From Bacteroidota bacterium (GTDB lineage: Bacteria > Bacteroidota > Bacteroidia > Flavobacteriales_D > Crocinitomicaceae), in assembly GCA_024280195.1 (NCBI GenBank), contig JAJRQP010000200.1, forward strand, positions 1-10,069: a DNA stretch of 10,069 nucleotides. Reading direction: 5' to 3'. The notes below the pieces were generated by a model. It was given only the letters and a program-made list of their open reading frames with translations, was not told the origin of the DNA and made no database searches. The translations under genes were made by a program, and so were the position numbers. Positions 1-5,775 of the stretch are shown here, piece after piece (positions within the stretch are counted from its first letter, which is position 1; every line of letters begins with the position of its first letter).

Positions 1-1143
1 AGGATCAATTTCTTCATCTTTTTTTAGGAGCGTGTAATTATGCTTTGCAAGATAACCTGGATCTCTCTTTAAATGTGGTAGAATTTCCTTACTCGAAATA
101 GAATAGGGGACATTCCCATAGGGGTAAACCACAATTTTACGCAACTTTGAAGTTAGTTCTGGAGTTTCATTTCCAATTTTACCAACAACAATATTGTGGT
201 CGCGTTTTAAACTGTCATTCATGTAGTACCTCAGTTTGTATTCTGGAATATTGATGTAGATGTATTTATTCGGTCTTTCTTTGCGACTTCTAATTTTATC
301 CATTGCAAGTAATATTCTCTCAACTTTATGATAAGTACTTTCATTCAAAGCCTTAGAAGTGTACTTACCAATAACTCCATCTGGTTTTAATCCGTTATCA
401 ATTTGAAATTCTTGTAAAGCAGTTATTATTAATGTGCTGTCACGAGTAGAGTCATTAAGATATCCTTTAGAAACAAGTGCTGTTCTCGTTTTTTCTACAG
501 CAAGCAAAGTATCGTATTTGATTGATTCCACATGAAATGTAGCGGTGTCAATCGGGTAAGCATCAACTAACCTGATTAATCCTTGTCCCAAAGCAAGATA
601 AGTTGAATCTTTTTTTCCTCTTCCCAATAACTGAGTTCTAATTCCATCTTCTGAATTAAAATCTAGTGAATCTAAGGTTGATATCGCGACAAACTTTTTA
701 GCTTTCTTTATTTTGTTCTCATAATCAATAATACCACTGTCTAAATCATATGCTATTTGTGCTAAAGCTAAGGTTAAATTCAATTCGTCTTGAATATAAT
801 TCTCTGTCTGAATAAATCGAATTCTCCCTTGTGGTATACCATAACTAAAACTTTTAGGCAATCTATTTTTTAGCTGAATTCCAGTTTTGGTTAACATAGA
901 ATCATTGATCCATTTAGGAGAGTAGTTTCTGGAAGAATAAAATTTTTCTAAATAACTTAAAGCGCTATCGGGAATACCAATTTGCTTAAAATATTCTTCT
1001 GACAAAGCTGTTTTAACCTTTTCATTAACAGGTATATCCTTCATCTCAAAAGGGATAACAACTTCTTCCTTTTCTTCAGTTGAACAAGCCGTCAAAAGGA
1101 GTGAAGCAATTATATAAAAAAGTATTTTATGATTTAGTTCCAA
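1..1143 (-). CDS. L,D-transpeptidase lipoprotein, YcbB/LdtD-like (partial, C-terminus off window)
   Basis: Family role: peptidoglycan 3-3 cross-linking by a YkuD-fold cysteine transpeptidase in the periplasm. The reading frame is open for 381 codons and runs off the left edge. Residues 1-20 are a lipoprotein signal ending LLLTAC (lipid Cys20), followed by acidic STEEKEE. A scaffold region is followed by a peptidoglycan-binding_1 domain near 239-270 (ALQEFQIDNGLKPDG). The YkuD domain begins near 292 (NKYIYINIPEYKLRYYMN). The YcbB signature NVPYSISSKEILPHLKRD, then PGYLAKHNY, falls at about 344-370. The catalytic His and HGC cysteine lie beyond the window. I chose a TTG start at 1143 because it gives a normal 20-residue lipoprotein signal and sits downstream of a -7-like box (TATATTCG, minus strand, 1174-1181). 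An in-frame ATG at 1206 would put 41 residues through the Cys and overlap the divergent rhomboid gene. Family assignment is firm; the start is less certain. Confidence 0.9.
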   Translation of the reverse strand, partial: MELNHKILFYIIASLLLTACSTEEKEEVVIPFEMKDIPVNEKVKTALSEEYFKQIGIPDSALSYLEKFYSSRNYSPKWINDSMLTKTGIQLKNRLPKSFSYGIPQGRIRFIQTENYIQDELNLTLALAQIAYDLDSGIIDYENKIKKAKKFVAISTLDSLDFNSEDGIRTQLLGRGKKDSTYLALGQGLIRLVDAYPIDTATFHVESIKYDTLLAVEKTRTALVSKGYLNDSTRDSTLIITALQEFQIDNGLKPDGVIGKYTSKALNESTYHKVERILLAMDKIRSRKERPNKYIYINIPEYKLRYYMNDSLKRDHNIVVGKIGNETPELTSKLRKIVVYPYGNVPYSISSKEILPHLKRDPGYLAKHNYTLLKKDEEIDP

Positions 1144-1161
1144 TGAAATTATTAAATTAGC

Positions 1162-1181
1162 TAGGTTTCTAAACGAATATA
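1162..1181. promoter_or_regulatory. Putative divergent promoters for the transpeptidase and rhomboid genes
   Basis: Only 49 bases separate the two divergent start codons. On the plus strand TAGGTTTC (1162-1169) differs from the Bacteroidetes -7 consensus TAnnTTTG by one base and would place the transcript start about 17 bases before the rhomboid ATG. On the minus strand TATATTCG (1174-1181) also has one mismatch and would start RNA about 25 bases before the TTG. No clear -33 TTG is visible for either. The two boxes nearly abut, so the promoters may compete. Inferred from motif resemblance only. Confidence 0.35.
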
Positions 1182-1192
1182 CATAACATTCT

Positions 1193-1813
1193 ATGAATAT
1201 AGACATTTTATTAATAATTATTGCAATCACAGTTATCGTCTCAATGATGGCGTTTAATAATCGGGAGATGCAGAATAAAATGATGTACATCCCTTATGAC
1301 GTTAAGGAGAATAACAACTATTCTAGAATTCTCAGTCATATATTAATACATGGAGATACTGCTCATTTGTTCTTTAATATGTTCTCGCTTTATTTCTTAG
1401 GAGATGCTCTTCTGCATTATGGTTTGATGCAAGAATATGGTTCTGTAATGGGGCAGTTACACTTTGCAGTACTTTATATCCTTGGAGGACTATTCGCAAC
1501 AGTTATTCCATACTTTAGAAACCAAGACAATCCTAATTATCGATCATTAGGAGCGTCGGGCGCTGTGTCTGCTGTAATTTTTGCAGCAATATTATGGAAC
1601 CCCGGAATGGAATTACAATTAATGTTTATTCCTATTCCAATCCCCGCATATATTTTTGGACCATTATATTTACTGTATGAATTCTATGCAGCTAAAAAAG
1701 GAGGGACAGGCATTGCGCACGATGCACATATCGGAGGTGCCATTTTCGGTATTGTTTACGTGTTAATTATCAACCTTGATAAGGGTAAAGAACTTATCAG
1801 TTATATCTTTTAA
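1193..1813 (+). CDS. Rhomboid family intramembrane serine protease
   Basis: Cleaves transmembrane segments of membrane proteins within the inner membrane. The 206-residue product is a compact six-helix rhomboid core with no extra domain. Visible signatures are the HGDTAHLFFNM loop (residues 53-63, with His58 and Asn62 matching the oxyanion-hole His and Asn of GlpG), the nucleophile motif GASG (Ser122), and the catalytic His in AHIGG (His179). The Ser/His dyad is complete, so the enzyme should be active. The first helix starts at the N-terminus, which supports this ATG. The aminotransferase gene starts two bases after the stop codon, so the two are probably co-transcribed. The substrate cannot be inferred; nothing nearby is an obvious rhomboid target. 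Confidence 0.93.
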   Translation: MNIDILLIIIAITVIVSMMAFNNREMQNKMMYIPYDVKENNNYSRILSHILIHGDTAHLFFNMFSLYFLGDALLHYGLMQEYGSVMGQLHFAVLYILGGLFATVIPYFRNQDNPNYRSLGASGAVSAVIFAAILWNPGMELQLMFIPIPIPAYIFGPLYLLYEFYAAKKGGTGIAHDAHIGGAIFGIVYVLIINLDKGKELISYIF

Positions 1814-1815
1814 GA

Positions 1816-2655
1816 ATGCTCTATATAAACAACAACGATGAAATTTTGGAGAATGATTCTGTCACAATAAAGACGGGTAATAGATCTTACTTATATGGTG
1901 ATGGAGTTTTTGAGAGCATCAGAATAATAAAAGGAGAACCCATTAATTTAGCGAATCATATTTCAAGAATGCTGGAAGGGGCGAAGAGGATTAAAATGAG
2001 GCCTCCTAGTTTTTTTGATGAAGATTTTTTTAGAACGAGAATAATAGAGCTAATTCAAAAATCTGCCATTAGTGATGGAGGCAAATGCAGAATTTCAATT
2101 GATAGATCGAGTGGAGGCACTTTTAAACCAGAAAGTAATGAGGTTGAATTTTATATTGAGGTCTATCCGACAGAGATTAGCAAATTTGAGTTAAACCAGA
2201 AAGGAATTGAAGTTGATATCTATACTGACTTAAAGAAGCAAAAGAACACCTTGTCTAATTTCAAAACAAAAAATTGCTTGGTTTATATATTAGCAGCGAT
2301 TACAGCAAAAGAAAAGGGGCTAGATGATTATTTGATTACAAATGAAACAGGAGGCATTCTCGAAAGTTCTTCGGCAAATTTATTTGTGGTCAGTAATGGT
2401 GTTTTATATACTCCTGGTCTTGAAGAAGGTTGTTTAGCAGGAACTATGAGAATGCAAATTATTAACCTTGCAATTGCCAATGGAATTAAGGTTTACGAAT
2501 GCAATATTTTACCTCAAAATTTACTAGTTGCCGATGAGATCTTTTTGACAAATGCAATTACCGGGATTACTTGGGTAAGTGGCTACAGAACCAAACGTTA
2601 CTTCAATACAACTTCCGCTAAATTAATTGATTTATTAAATCAAAAATGGAATTAG
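1816..2655 (+). CDS. Class IV PLP-dependent aminotransferase / aminodeoxychorismate lyase-like protein
   Basis: A fold-type IV PLP enzyme of 279 residues, the usual length for the family. Landmarks are RSYLYGDGVFESIR at 23-36, the cofactor lysine probably Lys150 in SNFKTKN, the cofactor-contacting Glu183 in GGILESSSANLFVV, and the phosphate-binding GCLAGTMR at 205-212. The family includes branched-chain and D-amino acid aminotransferases and 4-amino-4-deoxychorismate lyase (PabC, folate synthesis). The SSSANLF followed by VLYTP and GxxRMQI looks closest to PabC or D-amino-acid aminotransferase, but sequence reading cannot separate them, so no symbol is given. No folate or branched-chain genes adjoin it. 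It follows the rhomboid gene after a two-base gap and is probably translated from the same message. Confidence 0.9.
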   Translation: MLYINNNDEILENDSVTIKTGNRSYLYGDGVFESIRIIKGEPINLANHISRMLEGAKRIKMRPPSFFDEDFFRTRIIELIQKSAISDGGKCRISIDRSSGGTFKPESNEVEFYIEVYPTEISKFELNQKGIEVDIYTDLKKQKNTLSNFKTKNCLVYILAAITAKEKGLDDYLITNETGGILESSSANLFVVSNGVLYTPGLEEGCLAGTMRMQIINLAIANGIKVYECNILPQNLLVADEIFLTNAITGITWVSGYRTKRYFNTTSAKLIDLLNQKWN

Positions 2656-2657
2656 TA

Positions 2658-2686
2658 GTTAGCGTATGCTAATCTGAACTTTTTTT
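2658..2686 (+). terminator. Weak hairpin plus T-run after the aminotransferase gene
   Basis: GTTAGC (2658-2663) and GCTAAT (2668-2673) form a six-pair stem including one G-U pair, with a GTAT loop. A run of seven T begins at 2680, six bases after the stem. The gap and short stem make it a poor intrinsic terminator. The perfect TTAGC-GTAT-GCTAA core could instead be an operator for the lipoprotein gene downstream. Confidence 0.35.
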
Positions 2687-2724
2687 ATTAACTTGCCCTC
2701 ACAAACTAATTAAAAAATAATCAA

Positions 2725-3123
2725 ATGAAAGTATTAAAATTTATTGCACCAATCGCATTGTCATTAGTAATGTTTGCTTGTTCTTCTGAAGAAGTAAATG
2801 ATGCAGCAGGTGATGCTCTTGAAGCTGGAACTGAAATGGTAGAAGAAGCAACTTGTGATCACGAAGAAGGAAAAGCTTGTTGTTCAGGTGAAGAGAAAGA
2901 AGCTTGTGCTTCTCATGAAGGTGAGCACCAATGTTCTGCATCTTGTGAATCAACTGACAAGGAAGCTTGCATGAAAGATTGTGCTTCTAATTGTGGAGAA
3001 GGTTGTACTGCTGAGATGGCTGCACATGAATGTTCTGAAGCTTGTGCTGATGGATGTACTGCAGAAAAAATGGAAGCTTGTGGTGAAGACTGCACGAAGC
3101 CTTGTTGTGCTGATAAAGCATAA
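2725..3123 (+). CDS. Small cysteine-rich lipoprotein, possible metal-binding protein
   Basis: I do not recognise a named family. The 132-residue product has a lipoprotein signal ending LVMFAC (lipid Cys19) followed by SSEE. The mature part holds 17 further cysteines, at 44, 52, 53, 61, 70, 74, 82, 86, 90, 94, 103, 107, 111, 119, 123, 127 and 128, plus four histidines (46, 64, 68, 101). From residue 70 on, most cysteines are spaced by four (CxxxC), and a CTAEM/CTAEKM unit occurs twice (94-98 and 111-116), which suggests internal duplication. The rest is mainly Ala, Glu, Asp and Gly. Such content fits metal binding (metallothionein or CxxxC copper-store-like) or disulfide packing in the periplasm; both are inference. 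Codon use is uniform (mostly GCT, TGT, GAA), as in well-expressed genes. It has its own terminator and is probably monocistronic. Confidence 0.85.
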   Translation: MKVLKFIAPIALSLVMFACSSEEVNDAAGDALEAGTEMVEEATCDHEEGKACCSGEEKEACASHEGEHQCSASCESTDKEACMKDCASNCGEGCTAEMAAHECSEACADGCTAEKMEACGEDCTKPCCADKA

Positions 3124-3143
3124 TACAAAATAATTTTCAATAG

Positions 3144-3171
3144 AGCTCCTTCGAAAGAAGGGGCTTTTTTT
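3144..3171 (+). terminator. Strong intrinsic terminator after the Cys-rich lipoprotein gene
   Basis: AGCTCCTTC (3144-3152) pairs with GAAGGGGCT (3157-3165) across a GAAA tetraloop: nine pairs with one T-G wobble, followed by seven T (3165-3171). This is a textbook rho-independent terminator. It lies 20 bases after the lipoprotein stop codon and ends only eight bases before the ywbE-like ATG. Confidence 0.9.
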
Positions 3172-3179
3172 ATATCGTT

Positions 3180-3380
3180 ATGGACGGAAGAAAAAGAGAA
3201 AATATATCAATTGGAGCTTATGTTGCCATTGTACTTAAAAAAGATCAAAGGTCTGGAGAACTTACAGAGGGAGAAGTGAAAAGAATTCTTACCAAATCAT
3301 CTTTTCATCCTCATGGGATTAAGGTTCTTTTACAAGATGGGCAAGTTGGTCGGGTAAAAGAAATAGTAGAAGACATCTAG
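3180..3380 (+). CDS. ywbE: YwbE family protein (DUF2196)
   Basis: A 66-residue protein of the widespread YwbE family, whose biochemical function is not established. Family features seen are GAYVAIVLKKDQRSGELTEG (residues 12-31), HPHGIKV (43-49) and DGQVGRV (53-59). The length is normal for the family, and it looks like a single small beta-barrel-type domain without signal peptide or membrane segment, so probably cytoplasmic. The ATG sits eight bases after the T-run of the upstream terminator. Its message must therefore either read through that terminator or start close in front of it; TAATTTTC at 3131-3138 is a one-mismatch -7 box that would put the hairpin inside the leader. Confidence 0.88.
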   Translation: MDGRKRENISIGAYVAIVLKKDQRSGELTEGEVKRILTKSSFHPHGIKVLLQDGQVGRVKEIVEDI

Positions 3381-3389
3381 TCAAATAAT

Positions 3390-3420
3390 TTGTTTTTGAG
3401 ATTAGTTTTCAGTAAGTTAG
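3390..3420 (+). promoter_or_regulatory. Putative promoter of the sensor kinase gene
   Basis: TTG (3390-3392) is separated by 20 bases from TAAGTTAG (3413-3420), which differs from TAnnTTTG by one base. The arrangement matches the Bacteroidetes -33/-7 layout and would start RNA about 12 bases before the ATG. An alternative -7, TAGTTTTC (3403-3410), overlaps it. Motif-based inference. Confidence 0.4.
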
Positions 3421-3437
3421 ACTTCTAATTACTCACT

Positions 3438-4988
3438 ATGCTTAAACAATTTCTATTTATTACTTTTCTGTTCTTACAGTACCTCGTGTCCGGACAGGAA
3501 ATTGAGTTTACACAAATAGAAAAAGATTGGATCAAAAACCATCAAGTAATTAATTTCGGGTATGAACCAGAATGGGCACCCTACGAAATTTATGAAAATG
3601 GAGAATACAATGGTATTGTAGGTGAGTATGTTAAAATCATAGAACGAGAAACAGGAATCGACATGGTTCCAATTCCTAATATGACTTGGGGTAAAGCTAT
3701 CACTGAACTTAAATCGGGTAAGATTAATATTGTTCCTTGTTGTGCAATAACTCCAGAAAGAAGTCAGTTTTTAGAGTTTTCTGATATATACATCGAAGAC
3801 CCGATGGTGATTGTCACAAGAAAAGATTTTAAGTTTATTGGTGGACTGGATGATTTGAATTCAATTCCTGTTGCCCTTCCTGCAAATTACTATTCCACAG
3901 AAATGATTGCGAAAGATTATCCTGGAATTAATATTAAAGAATTTAATGGTGTTTATGAATGCTTAGAGGAGTTAAGTTATGGAGATGCCGATGCATTTGT
4001 GGGAAATCTAGGTGTCATTAGTTACCATATTAATAACAGTGGTTTTACCAATCTCAAAATTGCAGCACCAACTTCTTACAAGACAAATGGAATAGCACTA
4101 GCCGTAACAAAAGACTGGATTGTTTTTCGTGATATTGCAAATAAAGTATTTGCTTCTATTTCTCCAACTGAGAGAGAACAAATTAGAAATGAATGGATAG
4201 CTGTTCGTTATGAACATGGAGTAAGCTGGAAAGAAGTTTTTAAATGGATTTCTTTTGGTTTACTAATCGTAATTTCTATATTTCTATTTCTGTTATATTG
4301 GAATAAGCGTCTTCGTAAAGAAATCAACCTAAGAAAGATCAAAGAGAAACAATTAAGAAGGTCAATGGAGTTGATTAAGAAACAAGATTCTGACAAAAAA
4401 GTACTTCTACAAGAGATTCATCATAGGGTAAAAAATAATCTACAAATCATTACAAGCATCATGAATTTGCAAAGTAATATTGTTTCGGATGCTAATTCCA
4501 AACAAGTGCTGAGAGATGCTATCGATAGAATTAAAAGCATTGCGCTCATTCATGATAAGATTTACAATTCTAAGAACATCAGCGACGTTAGTACCAATGA
4601 TTATATTCAGTCTTTAGCAGAGGAGGTTATTCACAATTTTTCAATGGAGAAAAATATACAATTGAACGTTAATTCTAATGTTGACAACATACAACTAGAT
4701 ACATTGGTTCCTCTAGCTCTTATTCTAAATGAGTTATTGACCAACAGTCTGAAATACGGAGTTAAAAATAAGAATAATGGCAGAATCAATATCGAATTTA
4801 AAACTCGTTATACAGGGTATGAATTGAAGTACTTTGATAATGGAGAATGGTTTGACAACCCTGATTCAGATCATTTTGGAACCTCTTTAATTAATGTTTT
4901 TACAGAGCAATTAGATGGGGAGTATTCTTTAAATAAAAGCAAAGAAGGAACGGAATATTTATTCCAATTTAAATCTTCTAAATCCTAA
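3438..4988 (+). CDS. Hybrid sensor histidine kinase: periplasmic solute-binding domain + HisKA_2 kinase
   Basis: Probably senses a small solute outside the inner membrane and phosphorylates a response regulator. Order in 516 residues: signal peptide 1-20 (SGQ end), a bacterial family 3 solute-binding domain about 28-257, one membrane helix 268-288, a basic coiled linker, a HisKA_2 dimerisation region with LLQEIHHRVKNNLQ (323-336; phospho-acceptor most likely His329), and a HATPase domain about 405-512 with N-box NELLTNSLKYG (431-441). The binding domain keeps ITPERSQ...FS (104-115), where Arg108 is the position that grips the ligand carboxylate in amino-acid-binding members, so an amino acid or similar acid is a fair guess. 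The G1 box reads DNGEWF (467-472): Trp471 replaces the usual second Gly, while G2 (GTSLINV, 481-487) is kept. No response regulator adjoins, so this is an orphan kinase here. Confidence 0.9.
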   Translation: MLKQFLFITFLFLQYLVSGQEIEFTQIEKDWIKNHQVINFGYEPEWAPYEIYENGEYNGIVGEYVKIIERETGIDMVPIPNMTWGKAITELKSGKINIVPCCAITPERSQFLEFSDIYIEDPMVIVTRKDFKFIGGLDDLNSIPVALPANYYSTEMIAKDYPGINIKEFNGVYECLEELSYGDADAFVGNLGVISYHINNSGFTNLKIAAPTSYKTNGIALAVTKDWIVFRDIANKVFASISPTEREQIRNEWIAVRYEHGVSWKEVFKWISFGLLIVISIFLFLLYWNKRLRKEINLRKIKEKQLRRSMELIKKQDSDKKVLLQEIHHRVKNNLQIITSIMNLQSNIVSDANSKQVLRDAIDRIKSIALIHDKIYNSKNISDVSTNDYIQSLAEEVIHNFSMEKNIQLNVNSNVDNIQLDTLVPLALILNELLTNSLKYGVKNKNNGRINIEFKTRYTGYELKYFDNGEWFDNPDSDHFGTSLINVFTEQLDGEYSLNKSKEGTEYLFQFKSSKS

Positions 4989-5023
4989 TCTGCAAATTTC
5001 ATTCTTTTTTCGTTAAAAATCAG

Positions 5024-5031
5024 TACCTTTG
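5024..5031 (+). promoter_or_regulatory. Bacteroidetes -7 box upstream of the cold-shock protein gene
   Basis: TACCTTTG matches TAnnTTTG exactly. RNA would start near 5036, giving a leader of roughly 120 bases before the ATG at 5155. No TTG is seen at the -33 position; the nearest match is TTTC at 4997-5000. It lies 35 bases after the kinase stop, so the cold-shock gene is transcribed separately. Confidence 0.6.
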
Positions 5032-5034
5032 CGG

Positions 5035-5057
5035 AAGGTTATTTTACGTGTAACCTT
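5035..5057 (+). promoter_or_regulatory. Hairpin at the 5' end of the cold-shock gene leader
   Basis: AAGGTTA (5035-5041) is the perfect inverse complement of TAACCTT (5051-5057) with a nine-base loop. It falls at the predicted transcript start, so the mRNA would begin with this stem. The rest of the leader to 5154 is AT-rich and contains two minimal start-stop frames (ATG at 5070 with stop at 5079; ATG-TAA at 5111-5116), which I do not interpret. A temperature- or stability-related role is a guess based on the gene it precedes. Confidence 0.45.
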
Positions 5058-5154
5058 TATTTAATCTCAATGTTATTATAATTGAAAAGAATATAAATAC
5101 ACAATAATACATGTAAACTGCTAGTTAATAGTTGCTTACGATAATTAATTTTTA

Positions 5155-5724
5155 ATGGCCAGATCACAAGAGACATTTAGTAAAAAAGAAAAAGAGAAAA
5201 AACGTTTAAAGAAACGTAAAGACAAAGCACTTAAAAGAGAAGAGCGTAAAGCAAGTTCTGAAGGTGGTGGTTTAGATAATATGTTAGCATACGTGGATGA
5301 GTTTGGAAATATTTCTGATACTCCACCCGATGAGAACGTAAAAAGAAAAGAAATCAAAGCGAAAGACATCGAAATTGGCGTTCCTAAAAGAACAGATGCT
5401 CCTGTTTCATCTAGCCGTGAAGGTAGAGTCGTATTCTTTAACGATTCTAAAGGATACGGTTTCATTAAAGAAACAGGTACTGAAGAAAAGTATTTTGTTC
5501 ACGTTAATGGTTTACTTGAAGAAATCAAAGAGAACGATTTAGTTGAGTTTGAACTAGAACGAGGAATGAAAGGAATGAATGCAGTCCAAGTTAAGATTGT
5601 AGATTTAGTTGCTAAAAAAGCGAGAGAAGAGGCTGAGAAAGCAGCTCTTGAAGCAGAAGAAGCTAAAGAGGCGGAAGAAGATAATGACGAGGACGACAAA
5701 GAAGAAGAGAAAAGCGAAGAATAA
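5155..5724 (+). CDS. Cold-shock-domain protein with basic N-terminal and acidic C-terminal extensions
   Basis: Probably binds single-stranded RNA or DNA in the cytoplasm and helps keep mRNA unstructured. The 189 residues fall in three parts: a very basic Lys/Arg-rich tail (about 1-34), a linker with GGGLDNMLAYVDEFGN (37-52), and a cold-shock OB-fold at 89-150. RNP1 is KGYGFI (99-104), RNP2 is YFVHV (113-117), and the strand-one motif VVFFN (92-96) is present. The protein ends in an Ala/Glu/Asp-rich, probably helical acidic tail (152-189). Classic Csp proteins are about 70 residues, so the extensions more than double it. The MARSQETFSKKEKEK opening and linker are, from memory, typical of Bacteroidetes versions. 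Own promoter and long leader upstream; terminator shared with the convergent methyltransferase. Confidence 0.9.
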   Translation: MARSQETFSKKEKEKKRLKKRKDKALKREERKASSEGGGLDNMLAYVDEFGNISDTPPDENVKRKEIKAKDIEIGVPKRTDAPVSSSREGRVVFFNDSKGYGFIKETGTEEKYFVHVNGLLEEIKENDLVEFELERGMKGMNAVQVKIVDLVAKKAREEAEKAALEAEEAKEAEEDNDEDDKEEEKSEE

Positions 5725-5746
5725 TAAGCTTTCAGATATAGAATTA

Positions 5747-5775
5747 AAAGCCGTTAGTTACTAGCGGCTTTTTTT
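5747..5775. terminator. Bidirectional intrinsic terminator between cold-shock and methyltransferase genes
   Basis: AAAGCCGTTAG (5747-5757) pairs with CTAGCGGCTTT (5761-5771) across a TTA loop: eleven pairs with one T-G wobble. Seven T (5769-5775) follow on the plus strand. On the minus strand the same stem is followed by CTTTTAATT, a weaker T-run. The right arm contains the methyltransferase stop codon (5761-5763) and its last Ser-Arg codons, so one structure ends both convergent genes. Confidence 0.88.

Noticed and set aside
2741..3140. Two overlapping minus-strand reading frames (2741-2953 and 2913-3140) opposite the Cys-rich lipoprotein gene.
   Set aside because: Their Leu/His- and Ser/Gln/Ala-rich compositions are reverse readings of the repetitive GCT/TGT/GAA codons, and there is no promoter or recognisable domain.
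4208..4396. Minus-strand frame of 62 codons opposite the kinase membrane helix and linker.
   Set aside because: It is the reverse of the AT-rich membrane helix and linker coding, with no supporting signal.
5145..5699. Minus-strand reading frames (5145-5465 and 5499-5699) opposite the cold-shock gene, rich in Ser, Ala, Leu and Phe.
   Set aside because: They mirror the Lys/Glu-rich codons of the real gene, which has clear RNP motifs.
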